From Bradyrhizobium zhanjiangense (GTDB taxonomy: Bacteria; Pseudomonadota; Alphaproteobacteria; Rhizobiales; Xanthobacteraceae), in NCBI RefSeq assembly GCF_004114935.1, contig NZ_CP022221.1, positions 3,927,001 to 3,991,000 on the forward strand: DNA of 64,000 bases. Reading direction: 5' to 3'. The notes beneath the pieces were generated by a model. The model was not told the origin of the DNA. It did no database searches and saw only the letters and a program-made list of their open reading frames with translations. Shown here piece by piece: positions 16,463 through 27,233 of the stretch. The stretch's first letter is position 1, and each line of letters begins with the position of its first letter. The position numbers and the translations under genes were made by a program.

Positions 16463-17965
16463 ATGGGCGGAGCTGACGCGGGGATCGTCCGCAACACCGC
16501 GCTGGCAATTCTTGCGCTGGTCGGCTTGCGACTGGTCGCCGCCGCGTTCACGCCGATCACCTTCGACGAAGCTTATTACTGGATGTGGTCGAACGATCTG
16601 GCGGGCGGTTACTACGACCACCCGCCGATGGTGGCCTATGTTATCCGCGCCGGCACCATGATCGCCGGCAACACCGAGCTCGGCGTCCGCCTCGTCTCGA
16701 TCCTGCTGGCGCTGCCGATGAGCTATGCGGTCTATCGCTCCGCTGCGATTCTGTTCGGCGGCGCGCGCGTGGCCGCGAACAGTGCCATCCTGCTCAACGT
16801 GACGATGATGGCGTCGGTCGGCACGCTGATCGTGACGCCCGATGCGCCGCTGCTGGTCGCCTCCAGCTTCGTGCTGTTCTTCCTCGCAAAGGTGCTGGAG
16901 ACCGGCCGCGGCGTTTGGTGGCTCGCGGTCGGCGCAGCCGTTGGCGCGGCGCTGCTGTCGAAATATACGGCGATGTTCTTCGGGCTCGCGATCCTGATCT
17001 GGCTCGCGGCCGTGCCGAAGCTCAGGCCCTGGTTCCTCTCGCCGTGGCCCTATCTTGGTGGTCTCGTTGCTCTTGCGCTGTTCTCGCCAGTGATCCTCTG
17101 GAATGCGGACCATCAATGGGTCTCGTTCGCAAAGCAGCTTGGCCGCGCCAGAATCGAGGACTTTCGTCCCGTCTTCATCGCCGAACTGATCCCGACCCAG
17201 ATCGCGTTCGCGACCCCGCTCGTCTTCATCCTGGGCGCGATGGGGCTGCATGCGCTGACCTGGCACCGGGCCGGTGCATTGGCCTCGCGCGTGCTGATCG
17301 AGACGATGTTCTGGACCATCGTCGCCTATTTCGTCTGGCATTCCCTGCATGCGCGCGTCGAGGCCAATTGGTTCGCGCCGGTCTATCCGCCCTTCATCGT
17401 CGCCGCGGCCGCCGCCGCCAATCTCGTGCAATGGAAGCCGCGCCAGCGGCGCCTGGTCGATTTCTGCCTGCGCTGGGCCGCGCCAACAGGCGTCGTGATG
17501 TTTGCAGCCCTGATCGTTCAGGCCAATACCGGCTGGCTGTCCGGATATCGCCGCGATGCCACCGTGCGCAGCGTCGGCGTCGGTTGGCGCGATCTTGCTG
17601 CCGAGATCGAAGCCGTGCGCATGCGCAGTGGCGCGACTTGTGTGCTCGCGCAGGACTATGGAACCACGGGCTGGCTTGCCTTTTATCTACCGCGCGGCAC
17701 CTGCGTGGCGCAGCAGAGCCAGCGCATCCGCTGGGTCAACATGCTCGAGCCCGATCCCAAGCTGCTCGCAGGCAAGCTGCTCTATGTCGACGAGCTGCGC
17801 AGCGATGGTCATCCCGTCCTCAACGACCTCTTTGCGACGGTGACGCAGATTGCGCAATTGCAGCGCAAGCGCGGGCCGCTCGTGGTCGAGACCTACGGCA
17901 TCGATCTCTTGGAAGGCGCCAAGGGCGACGTGCTCGACCGCTCCCCGCCGCCGGAAGCGCGGTAG
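16463..17965 (+). CDS. GT39 family (ArnT/PMT-like) membrane glycosyltransferase
   Basis: 500 residues with about ten hydrophobic helices. 'FTPITFDEAYYWMWSNDLAG' near residue 33-50 contains the acidic catalytic loop of ArnT-like enzymes, followed by 'YYDHPPMVAYVIRAG'. The C-terminal ~130 residues are a periplasmic domain ('GATCVLAQDYGTTGWLAFYL'). It should transfer a sugar from the polyprenyl carrier made by the preceding GT2-GtrA protein to lipid A, a hopanoid or a protein. The acceptor cannot be told from sequence. The 6-bp spacing implies one operon. Confidence 0.9.
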   Translation: MGGADAGIVRNTALAILALVGLRLVAAAFTPITFDEAYYWMWSNDLAGGYYDHPPMVAYVIRAGTMIAGNTELGVRLVSILLALPMSYAVYRSAAILFGGARVAANSAILLNVTMMASVGTLIVTPDAPLLVASSFVLFFLAKVLETGRGVWWLAVGAAVGAALLSKYTAMFFGLAILIWLAAVPKLRPWFLSPWPYLGGLVALALFSPVILWNADHQWVSFAKQLGRARIEDFRPVFIAELIPTQIAFATPLVFILGAMGLHALTWHRAGALASRVLIETMFWTIVAYFVWHSLHARVEANWFAPVYPPFIVAAAAAANLVQWKPRQRRLVDFCLRWAAPTGVVMFAALIVQANTGWLSGYRRDATVRSVGVGWRDLAAEIEAVRMRSGATCVLAQDYGTTGWLAFYLPRGTCVAQQSQRIRWVNMLEPDPKLLAGKLLYVDELRSDGHPVLNDLFATVTQIAQLQRKRGPLVVETYGIDLLEGAKGDVLDRSPPPEAR

Positions 17966-18001
17966 CGGCCGCGCTGTCTCCGCATCGTCGTCCTGGCGAA
18001 T

Positions 18002-19891
18002 TCAGTCCATCACCTCGGCCTTAGCCGCAGCCTGGCTCGGCCCATCCCGGTCCCGCCAGAACCAGACGGTCACGACGCCGGAGCGGCCGCGGACTTGGGT
18101 GAGCAGGGGGCCCGACAGGACGCCGTCGGGAGCGCCGTGGAAGTCAGCGGTATTCAGCAGCGTATCGCTCAGCGCAAGCCGCGCGTCGTGCTGGGCGGCG
18201 ATCTCCATCAGCCGGCTCGCGACGTTGACGGTGTCGCCGGTCGCCGTGATGTGCTGATGGCTTTCGCCGAGGCGGGAGGCGACGATCTCGCCGAAATGCG
18301 CGCCGATCTTGAAGCCGAGCTGATCTCCGATCGCTGGCGGCAGCGAGGCGATCCAGTGCTCGACGCCGCGATGCAAGTCGATCGCGCATTTCAGCGCGCG
18401 CACCGCGTCATCGGGCATGGCGCGCGGCAGGCCGAACAGGATCATGGCGCCATCGCCGAGAAAGCCGGTGATCAAGCCGCCGCAATCGACCGCAGTCTTG
18501 TCGATCAGCGCGTGAAACGCCTTCAGCATGTCCTGGAGCGCGTCTGGATCGGTCCGTTCGCTCAGCGCCGTGAAGCCGGAGAGATCGATGAAGACCACGG
18601 CTGCGTCCTGGCGGACGGGCTTGGACAGGAAATTCGGATCGCGCGCCAGCCAGTCCTGCACCGCCGGCGCCTGGAATTGCGCTAGCGATCTGCTCTTGGC
18701 GGCGAGATATTGCGTGCGGCGGCCTCCCGCCCACAACTGCACGCCGGCAAAGACCGCAACTGGCGGCACCGTGGCCGCGAGCGTGGTCGCGGCGTTCAGC
18801 CAGATCCCATGCGTGAACGCGAATACGTTGAGCCCGGCCCAGGCGAGCATCACCGCGGCCGCCGCCATGACGCCGAGCGCACTGCGCCGCCAAGCGAGCA
18901 GGCCGACTAGCAGCATCGGCAAGAGGATCGCGGCGAGTGCGTCGGCGATATGGACCCTGCGGTCGCGCACGACGCTATCGCCGGCGACAAGGTGGGTGAT
19001 CGCGGTCGAGACCACCTCGACGCCGGGCATCAGCGAATCGAACGGCGTCGGGTAGAAGTCGCCGCCGCCGGCGACCGTGGCGCCGATCACGACGATCCGG
19101 TTCTCGATCACCGCGCGGTTGAGCGTGCCGTCGAAGATGCTCTGCGCGCTGACGGTGCGGATGGTGCGGCGCGGGCCGTAATAGGTGATAGGCAGCGCGA
19201 AGTCGCTGTCGGTCGGCACCGTGCGTTCGCCGAGCCTGAGATGATCCGGCGCGATCGTCAGCGGCTTGTCCAGCGCGCGGGCCGCCACGCGCAAGGGAAA
19301 CGACAGCTCGACCTTGTCGGCCGTCCGGAACAGCATCGGCACCGAGAGCGGCGAGCCCGACTGTCCCGTCGCGACATTGACGACGCCGACCTCGGCATGG
19401 TCGGCGAATGCAGGCAGCGGCAGCAGAAAGCGCTCGGCCTGCGGCAGGACGGCGAGGGGACCTTCGCTGCTCGGCGCCACGGTCTCGCTGGCGGCCGGGA
19501 AGATCGCCGCGGCGGCGAGCACCATGGGACCGGTGGCAAGTGTATTTGCCAGCGTCGCATCTCCGATCGCGGCGCTGCGGTCGACCAGCAGCAAGTCGAT
19601 CGCGACGACCTTCGGCTTGAATTGCACGATGGTGTCGACGACACGGGCGAGATCGGCGCGCGGCAGCGGATAGCTGCCGCCGCGCTTCACCACGGTATCG
19701 TCGATCGCGACGATGGTGACGAGATCGGGCGGACGTTGCACGCCGCGAACCTGGGTCCGCCAATCCGTCAGCGTCGCTTCGAGGCGGTCGAGAAAGCGCA
19801 GATGGCCGTTGGCGTGTGCGGCATAGACGCCCGCGCCCCACAGCGCGGTGAGGACGAGCGCCATCAGGATCTGAACGCGTCGGCTACGCAT
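18002..19891 (-). CDS. CHASE2-domain adenylate/guanylate cyclase
   Basis: 629 residues from ATG 19891 (a TTG at 19921 is possible). An N-terminal helix ('ILMALVLTALWGAGVYAAHA') is followed by an extracytoplasmic CHASE2 sensor (about 35-310, with 'KPKVVAIDLLLVDRSA' and 'NRIVVIGATVAGGGDFYPTP'), three helices (about 315-395) and a class III cyclase domain (about 420-610) with VVFIDLSGF and FLGDGAMILFG carrying the metal aspartates. It sits 62 bp downstream of a FecR-domain gene on the same strand, a recurring partner arrangement for CHASE2 cyclases. It should sense an envelope signal and make a cyclic nucleotide. Confidence 0.92.
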   Translation of the reverse strand: MRSRRVQILMALVLTALWGAGVYAAHANGHLRFLDRLEATLTDWRTQVRGVQRPPDLVTIVAIDDTVVKRGGSYPLPRADLARVVDTIVQFKPKVVAIDLLLVDRSAAIGDATLANTLATGPMVLAAAAIFPAASETVAPSSEGPLAVLPQAERFLLPLPAFADHAEVGVVNVATGQSGSPLSVPMLFRTADKVELSFPLRVAARALDKPLTIAPDHLRLGERTVPTDSDFALPITYYGPRRTIRTVSAQSIFDGTLNRAVIENRIVVIGATVAGGGDFYPTPFDSLMPGVEVVSTAITHLVAGDSVVRDRRVHIADALAAILLPMLLVGLLAWRRSALGVMAAAAVMLAWAGLNVFAFTHGIWLNAATTLAATVPPVAVFAGVQLWAGGRRTQYLAAKSRSLAQFQAPAVQDWLARDPNFLSKPVRQDAAVVFIDLSGFTALSERTDPDALQDMLKAFHALIDKTAVDCGGLITGFLGDGAMILFGLPRAMPDDAVRALKCAIDLHRGVEHWIASLPPAIGDQLGFKIGAHFGEIVASRLGESHQHITATGDTVNVASRLMEIAAQHDARLALSDTLLNTADFHGAPDGVLSGPLLTQVRGRSGVVTVWFWRDRDGPSQAAAKAEVMD

Positions 19892-19953
19892 GCGGTCGGT
19901 TTGCAATCTTCTATTGTCCAAATCTCATCGGCCGAGCGTTGTTTGACCCTGCC

Positions 19954-20478
19954 TTATTGTCCAAGCCTCGCCATCAGCGCGTCGACGCGCGGCTGGCCCC
20001 ATGTCTTGACGGTCAACGGGCCGGTTGGCTCGACATCGACGCCTTCGCCCGGTCCAAGCACGACACCGCGTCCACGGGCCCTGCGGCTCACGCCGACACG
20101 GCCGTCGGCAACGAACACGGAGGTCTTGGCGTCAGCGACATCGACCGCCCATTTCGTGCCGCGCACCGCGGCGATCGCCTGCGGCGTCAGCACCTTGAAC
20201 GGATTGCCGCCGGACTTCTTGGGCACCTCGATCAGCAGGGCTTTGCTGCTCAACTCCACGGAGTCTATATGTCCGTCGCGGTTGGCGTCCTTTAGTTCAA
20301 ATCTGGCGCCGTTTTCGGCAACGATCGTGATGCCGTTGTCGCAGCGCCAGACTTGCGTGCCCGCGACCGACGGTGATGCCGTGCAGCCCGCATTGGTCGC
20401 AGGCTGTGCACTTGCAAACCCAATCAACAACGATGACCACGCCACGGCGTAAAACCCGGCGCGTGAAAAGCCTCTCAT
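19954..20478 (-). CDS. Exported FecR-domain protein
   Basis: 174 residues from ATG 20478, with a signal peptide ending 'LIGFASA|QP' at about residue 24. The mature protein has 'NGITIVAENGARFELKD', 'FKVLTPQAIAAVRGTKWAVDV' and 'VFVADGRVGV', the FecR-type beta-rich module. The classical cytoplasmic anti-sigma part is absent, so this is a periplasmic FecR domain. Its place directly upstream of the CHASE2 cyclase suggests it feeds signals to that sensor. A longer start at 20616 would bury the signal peptide. Confidence 0.85.
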   Translation of the reverse strand: MRGFSRAGFYAVAWSSLLIGFASAQPATNAGCTASPSVAGTQVWRCDNGITIVAENGARFELKDANRDGHIDSVELSSKALLIEVPKKSGGNPFKVLTPQAIAAVRGTKWAVDVADAKTSVFVADGRVGVSRRARGRGVVLGPGEGVDVEPTGPLTVKTWGQPRVDALMARLGQ

Positions 20479-21070
20479 GCCAGCCTCCGTTTCGCGTGCT
20501 CGGCACAGTTTCAAGGCGATGTTGATACGCCACCGTATCACCCGCAGAGGCTGCTGAAAAGTGCCGAGGTGAGAGCTATTTTCTCGTGGCGGCGATTGCC
20601 AGACCGGCGCGATCAACTTTCAGTCACGGCGCCGTGCCGCATGAGCGCTTCCGTTCGCGATGTGAGATGCGCGTGAGCTGTTGCCGCGATCGGCCGGCTC
20701 AGGGCAGGGCTGCTGGAAGCGGAGTCCACCAGCCTCGCGCAATGCTCAGCCGCTAGGGTGAGGCGGTATTGAAGACCACGAAATTGACTTGGTTGGATGC
20801 GTTTACAAAGGCGGCCGAAGAGGTCCGCTGACCGCACCGATCCGGCCGAGAATTATAGTTAACAGTCTCGCCTAAGTCCGTAGTTCTGCGGGCTTTTTTC
20901 TCGAAATGGGACAGCATTAACGAGTTGCCCCACATCCGCCTGAACTTAATCCGCATTTAACTAAAAGTCGCCTTAATGACGCTCCGACCCTCTGCGAGAT
21001 GCTGTTCCCGGATCGTGACCAGCGGCGCTTCGAAGGGGGACTGAGTGACACCGTCCTGGACGCAAGGCGA
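20479..21070. other. Gene-free divergent control region
   Basis: About 590 bp between the FecR gene and the tlde1-like gene. No convincing coding frame is seen. The stretch 20850-20985 is clearly richer in A and T than its surroundings and includes a T-run (about 20890-20897) after a weak hairpin. It is probably promoter DNA for the plus-strand gene. No named operator was recognised. Confidence 0.4.
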
Positions 21071-22264
21071 ATGAGTACGAGTATCGCTGCGCAGAGTAAC
21101 GCGGCACGGAAGTCCAAGAAATTCTCGAAGAATTATTCGCGGAAATCTTCCCGGAAAATGACCACCCACAATTGGCTTGGCGCCGCGGCGATCGGCTGCG
21201 TCGTGATCGGCGCCGGCTGGACCATCTACACCAACATCCTCGGCGCCAGCGTCTATCCAACCGTCGGCAACAGCGGCTACGACGAGCCGGTGATCAAGCG
21301 CGCGCCCAAGGTTGCGCTGCGCGAGGCGGGTGAGGCGGTCAAGGAAGCCTTCGCGCTCTTGCCCGACCGGTTGCAGGTGGCCGCGCCGATCTCGCGCGAG
21401 ATGTTCAACGAGCGCTTTGCCGCGGCTGCGACGCAAGGCGTGGCCTCGAACGCGGCCAGCGCCGCGCCTGCCGCGCCCGCAACCAAGGTTGCCGAGGTCA
21501 AGGAAACGTCGAAGGACGCGCTGAAGGAGGCCGCGAAGCCGAGCGTGATCGCGAAGGTCGCGGACGCGCTGAAGCCGCACGGCTCGGCCAAGATTGCGGA
21601 CGCTGGCAAGGCCAAGCGCGCTGACGCAGGCGTGCAGCTGGCCTCGGCCGATCCGGCCGAGATCGTGCCGGCGCCCGAGGCAAAGCCAAAATCCTTCGCC
21701 GATCGCGCCAAGGCCGCGGTGATGTCGATCACCGGTCCGCGCCAGTCGATGGTCGAAAAGCTCTGGGGCAAGCGTGAGCCGTCCGGCGGGCTGCTCGCCT
21801 ATGCCTCGGCCGATGCCAGCATTACCGCGTCCATCGCGCCGAAGGAGCAGAACCCGATGTTCGGCGGCGCGCCGCCCTATGAGCGCGACACCGCGGTCTA
21901 CGACATCACCGCAAAGACGGTTTATCTGCCCGACGGCACCAAGCTAGAGGCGCATTCCGGCCTCGGCTCAAATCTCGACGACCCGCGCTCGTCGAAAATC
22001 CGCATGCGCGGCGTGACGCCGCCGCACATCTACACGCTGAAGCCGCGCGAGGCGCTGTTCCACGGCGTGCCGGCGCTGCGCCTGACCCCGGTCGGCGGCG
22101 AGAGCGCGATCTACGGCCGCGACGGCTTGCTCGCACACACCTTCATGCTCGGACCGAACGGCGATTCGAACGGCTGCGTGTCGTTCAAGGACTATTACGC
22201 ATTCCTCGACGCCTACCGCAACAAGGGCATCCGCAAGCTCGCGGTGCTGGCGCGGGTGGAGTGA
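21071..22264 (+). CDS. Membrane-anchored tlde1/DUF2778-type L,D-transpeptidase-like protein
   Basis: 397 residues from ATG 21071. A basic Ser/Lys-rich cytoplasmic head (1-30), one transmembrane helix (about 36-54), a long Ala/Lys-rich linker (about 105-230) and a C-terminal catalytic domain (about 285-395). The domain contains 'VYDITAKTVYLPDGTKLEAH', 'LTPVGGESAIYGRDGLLAHT' and 'MLGPNGDSNGCVSFKDYYA', with the catalytic Cys in SNGC and the partner His just before. The tlde1 family cuts or exchanges D-amino acids in peptidoglycan stem peptides. In this anchored form it is probably a cell-wall enzyme and not a secreted effector (inference). Confidence 0.82.
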   Translation: MSTSIAAQSNAARKSKKFSKNYSRKSSRKMTTHNWLGAAAIGCVVIGAGWTIYTNILGASVYPTVGNSGYDEPVIKRAPKVALREAGEAVKEAFALLPDRLQVAAPISREMFNERFAAAATQGVASNAASAAPAAPATKVAEVKETSKDALKEAAKPSVIAKVADALKPHGSAKIADAGKAKRADAGVQLASADPAEIVPAPEAKPKSFADRAKAAVMSITGPRQSMVEKLWGKREPSGGLLAYASADASITASIAPKEQNPMFGGAPPYERDTAVYDITAKTVYLPDGTKLEAHSGLGSNLDDPRSSKIRMRGVTPPHIYTLKPREALFHGVPALRLTPVGGESAIYGRDGLLAHTFMLGPNGDSNGCVSFKDYYAFLDAYRNKGIRKLAVLARVE

Positions 22265-22296
22265 CGTCGGCAAAGCCCGCCGATGTCTGCCCGTCT

Positions 22297-22335
22297 AAAG
22301 CGCGATGAGATGAGGATGAATCGTCATCGCGCTTT
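22297..22335. terminator. Hairpin between convergent genes (repeat family G)
   Basis: AAAGCGCGATGA (22297-22308) pairs perfectly with TCATCGCGCTTT (22324-22335) and is followed by a short T-run. It is the same 12-bp stem as at 5446-5484, here between the tlde1-like and isochorismatase genes. It may act as a two-way terminator. Confidence 0.6.
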
Positions 22336-22387
22336 TGGGCCGACTTCAATGCCCCCTTGCGGGGAAAAGCCCAGATTCAGCCGGCAC

Positions 22388-22981
22388 TCACGTCAGCGCA
22401 TCGCCGCGCGCGATGATCGCGAAGCGGTCTGACAGCTCGGCCAGCGCGACCTCGTGGATGGTCCGGGCGTCCAGCGTGCCGCCGCGGCCGTCGGGTAGAT
22501 CACGCGTGGCGCAGGCATCGGCATCGATGGTCGTGCGAAAGCCAAGATCGAGCGCGGCACGGGCGGTGGAGCTGACGCACATATGCGTCATGAAGCCGGC
22601 CAGCACGATGTTCTTGCGTCCACTCGCGGCGAGCTGCGCCTGCAAGTCAGTGCCGGCGAAAGCGTTCGGCAACTCCTTCTCGATCACGAGCTCGTCCGCA
22701 CGCGGCGCGAGCTCGGCGACGATGGCGCCGCGATCGGCGGAGCGATCGAACAGGCCGCCGGATTTGCCGCGATGGGCGATATGGATGATCGCAGATCCGC
22801 GCTCACGCGCCCGTGCCAGCAGGGCAGCCGCCCGCGCAATCGCAGGCTTGGCGTCGGGCAGGGCGAGGGGACCTGCGAGATATTCATTCTGGATGTCGAT
22901 CAGCACCAGCGCGGCGTCGCCAAGACGCGGCGGGGTGAGGTCGGCATCGGCGAGCTGCAGCAGGGTCTTTGCGGGCGTCAT
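22388..22981 (-). CDS. Isochorismatase-family cysteine hydrolase
   Basis: 197 residues from ATG 22981. The catalytic triad is visible: Asp in 'ALVLIDIQNEYLAGPL', Lys in 'VIEKELPNAFAGTDL' and Cys in 'GFMTHMCVSSTARAAL', in the right order. The family hydrolyses amide or vinyl-ether bonds of nicotinamide-, ureidoacrylate- or isochorismate-like substrates; the specific one is unknown. It is divergent from a LysR gene 129 bp away, with a strong inverted repeat between the two, so it is the likely target of that regulator. Confidence 0.9.
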   Translation of the reverse strand: MTPAKTLLQLADADLTPPRLGDAALVLIDIQNEYLAGPLALPDAKPAIARAAALLARARERGSAIIHIAHRGKSGGLFDRSADRGAIVAELAPRADELVIEKELPNAFAGTDLQAQLAASGRKNIVLAGFMTHMCVSSTARAALDLGFRTTIDADACATRDLPDGRGGTLDARTIHEVALAELSDRFAIIARGDALT

Positions 22982-23050
22982 GATCTTCAGAATCTCCAAG
23001 GCGGAACGTTGACCTAGCATAGCTCGTCGGGTGCCTGCTGATATGCAGGG

Positions 23051-23075
23051 ATATTGCAGCCGATGGCTGCGATAT
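23051..23075. promoter_or_regulatory. Inverted repeat, probable LysR-type operator
   Basis: ATATTGCAGCC (23051-23061), GAT spacer, GGCTGCGATAT (23065-23075): 11-bp arms with one mismatch, with the AT-ends and central GC expected of a T-N11-A LysR box. The half-site ATAT(T)GCAGG also occurs at 23041 and 23072-23081, giving three phased copies before the LysR start. Confidence 0.6.
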
Positions 23076-23110
23076 TGCAGGTCAATGCCGGCCGATATAG
23101 GCTTGAAGCC

Positions 23111-23944
23111 ATGAATTGGGACGACCTTCGCATCATCGCCGCGGTCAGGGACGAGGGCACCTATGCCGGCGCCAGCGCGCGGCTGCGCATCGACGAGACC
23201 ACGGTCGGACGCCGGCTGTCGCGCATCGAGCGAGCGCTCGGCCTGCGCCTGTTCGAGGCTGCGGACGGTCTCCGCAAGCCGACCCGTCAGTGCGAGGCGG
23301 TGCTGGCGCACGTCCAGGCCATGGCGGTGCATGCCGCCGAGATCGGCCGCATCAGTGAAAGCTTGCCGGGCCCGGTGGGACGACTGCGCATCGCCACGAC
23401 CAATGCAGTCGCCGAGGAGGTGCTGGCGCCGCGCGCGAGCGACTTCCTGCGCGCCAATCCCGGCCTGATACTGCAATTCCTGACCTCGAGCGAGAACGTC
23501 AAATTCTCGCGCTGGGAGGCCGATCTGGCGATCCGTCTGCGCAAGCCCGACAAGGGCGATTTCTCGATCTCCAGACTCGGCGACATCCGCATCTACTATT
23601 TCGAACCGGTCGCGACCGAAGGCGAGCCGGTGCTGTGCGCCTATCCGGACGAGCTCGGCACCATTCCCGAGATGCAATTCCTGCGGGCGAAGAAAATCCG
23701 GCCGCGCTGTGTCACCGACAATGTCCGCGTCATCCGCACGCTGATCCGCTCGCACCGGGCCGCAGGCGTGCTGCCGGAGCACAGCTGCACCGATTTGCTC
23801 GGCGACCGCCGCCTGCGCGCCACGCTGCTGCCGAAACGGCGCGACGTCTGGCTGCTGGTGCAAAACCATCTCAAGCGCGACGCCGCGACCCGCGTGACGA
23901 TCGACTGGGTGCGGGCCTGCTTCAGCGAGCTTGCGCGGCGATAA
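23111..23944 (+). CDS. LysR family transcriptional regulator
   Basis: 277 residues from ATG 23111. The N-terminal winged helix reads 'MNWDDLRIIAAVRDEGTYAG' followed by 'ASARLRIDETTVGRRLSRIE' and 'LGLRLFEAADG', standard for LysR proteins. The effector domain (about 90-270) is on the short side but complete. It is divergent from the isochorismatase gene and probably regulates it and itself through the repeat at 23051-23075. The effector is unknown. Confidence 0.92.
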   Translation: MNWDDLRIIAAVRDEGTYAGASARLRIDETTVGRRLSRIERALGLRLFEAADGLRKPTRQCEAVLAHVQAMAVHAAEIGRISESLPGPVGRLRIATTNAVAEEVLAPRASDFLRANPGLILQFLTSSENVKFSRWEADLAIRLRKPDKGDFSISRLGDIRIYYFEPVATEGEPVLCAYPDELGTIPEMQFLRAKKIRPRCVTDNVRVIRTLIRSHRAAGVLPEHSCTDLLGDRRLRATLLPKRRDVWLLVQNHLKRDAATRVTIDWVRACFSELARR

Positions 23945-23967
23945 CCCCGAGAGCGCGTGAAAACCGG

Positions 23968-23989
23968 AGGGCCGCCCATTGGCGGCCCT
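23968..23989 (+). terminator. Hairpin after the LysR gene
   Basis: AGGGCCGCC (23968-23976), loop CATT, GGCGGCCCT (23981-23989): a 9-bp perfect stem 24 bp after the LysR stop. The T-tract is weak (TTCAC), so it may be a hairpin-only terminator. Confidence 0.6.
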
Positions 23990-24120
23990 TCACATATCCG
24001 TCTGTCGCCCCGCGATGAACGCGTGGCCGCCCTGTGCGACCAAGATCACGGAGCCGGGATTGCACGCGCGCAAAAGTTGCGTAATCTCGCGACGACTACG
24101 GAATTGATCAGGGCAGGTGC

Positions 24121-24873
24121 ATGACCATTCTTGAGGAAACGATCCGGCCGCGGTCGTCGGCGCAGTCGCGGGAATGGAAGGCGATTGTCATCCTGATCCT
24201 GCTGATCCCGGTGCTGTGGTCGCCGCCGTTCCTGTTTCGCTTCTTCCTGTATCAGCCGTTCAACATCCCTTCTGGTTCGATGGCGCCGACGCTGATGGTC
24301 GGCGACTACGTCTTCGCCGCGAAATATGCCTATGGCTACGGCCACTATTCTTTCCCGTTCGCGCAGTCCTGGATCTCGGGCCGCGTCTTTGCCGCCGAGC
24401 CCGAACACGGCGACATCGTCGTGTTCCGGACGGCGAAGGACAGTTCGGTCGATTACGTCAAGCGCGTGGTCGGGCTGCCCGGCGACCGCATCCAGATGCG
24501 GCAGGGCCAGCTCATCCTCAACGACCGCCCGGTGACGCGCGTCGCGCTCGAGTACGGCCTCGCCGGCGCTGCCTGCGGTGTGGACGGCGGCGTCAAGGTC
24601 AAGCGCTGGCGCGAGACGCTGCCGAGCGGCGCGTCCTATGTGACCTATGATTGCATCGACAACGGCTTCCTGGACAACACCAACGTCTTCACGGTGCCGC
24701 CGGGCCACGTCTTCGTGCTCGGCGACAATCGCGACAATTCCACCGACAGCCGCATGATGTCGACATTCGGTTTCGTGCCGATGGACAATCTCGTCGGTAA
24801 GGTAACGCGGATCTTCTGGTCGCTCGACGAAGACGGCGCGCCGCACATGGAGCGGCTGGGGAAGGTGGAGTGA
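24121..24873 (+). CDS. lepB: Signal peptidase I
   Basis: 250 residues. One N-terminal transmembrane helix (about 21-42) is followed by 'FNIPSGSMAPTLMVGDYVFA' with the catalytic Ser53, then 'VDYVKRVVGLPGDRI' with the general base Lys114. 'VPPGHVFVLGDNRDNSTDSR' is the conserved box E. It removes signal peptides from Sec-exported proteins at the inner membrane. The gene stands alone, away from the usual lepA or rnc neighbours, so it may be a paralogue of a housekeeping copy elsewhere (inference). Confidence 0.93.
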   Translation: MTILEETIRPRSSAQSREWKAIVILILLIPVLWSPPFLFRFFLYQPFNIPSGSMAPTLMVGDYVFAAKYAYGYGHYSFPFAQSWISGRVFAAEPEHGDIVVFRTAKDSSVDYVKRVVGLPGDRIQMRQGQLILNDRPVTRVALEYGLAGAACGVDGGVKVKRWRETLPSGASYVTYDCIDNGFLDNTNVFTVPPGHVFVLGDNRDNSTDSRMMSTFGFVPMDNLVGKVTRIFWSLDEDGAPHMERLGKVE

Positions 24874-24899
24874 GGCCAGATCATTCCGCGCAAAAGATC

Positions 24900-25090
24900 G
24901 TCATTCCGGGGCGGCGGAAAGTGCCGAGCCCGGAATCCATTGATCCGCAGACTCGGTCCGGAGGTTGGCATGCTGTCACTGCCGCCTGGATTTCCGATCT
25001 TCCATGTGAGGGGATCAGGCGAACACGTCAGTCGCAAGTGCTGAAATGGATTCCGGGCTCGCGCCCAACAGGGGCGCGCCCCGGAATGAT
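24900..25090. repeat. Intergenic repeat, family B, long version
   Basis: Begins GTCATTCCGGGGCGGCGG and ends GCGCCCCGGAATGA. The interior has 'GCCCGGAATCCATTGATCC' on the left and 'TGGATTCCGGGCTCGCG' on the right, giving a second nested pairing. It fills the gap between lepB and the groEL terminator. Confidence 0.65.
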
Positions 25091-25108
25091 GAGCGGAGAA
25101 AAACAAAG

Positions 25109-25130
25109 ACCCCGGCATCGCTGCCGGGGT
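25109..25130 (-). terminator. Rho-independent terminator of groESL
   Basis: On the minus strand ACCCCGGCA-GCGA-TGCCGGGGT (9-bp perfect stem, 4-nt loop) is followed by CTTTGTTTTTC. It lies 33 bp after the groEL stop and is the expected operon terminator. Confidence 0.85.
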
Positions 25131-25162
25131 TTCGCATTTCGTCGTTTGCCAGAGTGGCTGGA

Positions 25163-27233
<2,071 letters not shown>

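Noticed and set aside
15230..17431. 733-codon minus-strand frame opposite the GT2 and GT39 genes
   Set aside because: Same shadow effect; low-complexity product, no ribosome binding site, and the plus-strand genes have clear family motifs.
18950..20452. 500-codon plus-strand frame across the CHASE2 cyclase and FecR genes
   Set aside because: Antisense to two well-supported genes; product has no domain and spans their intergenic gap.
20613..20837. 74-codon minus-strand frame upstream of the FecR gene
   Set aside because: Composition unlike neighbouring genes and no ribosome binding site.
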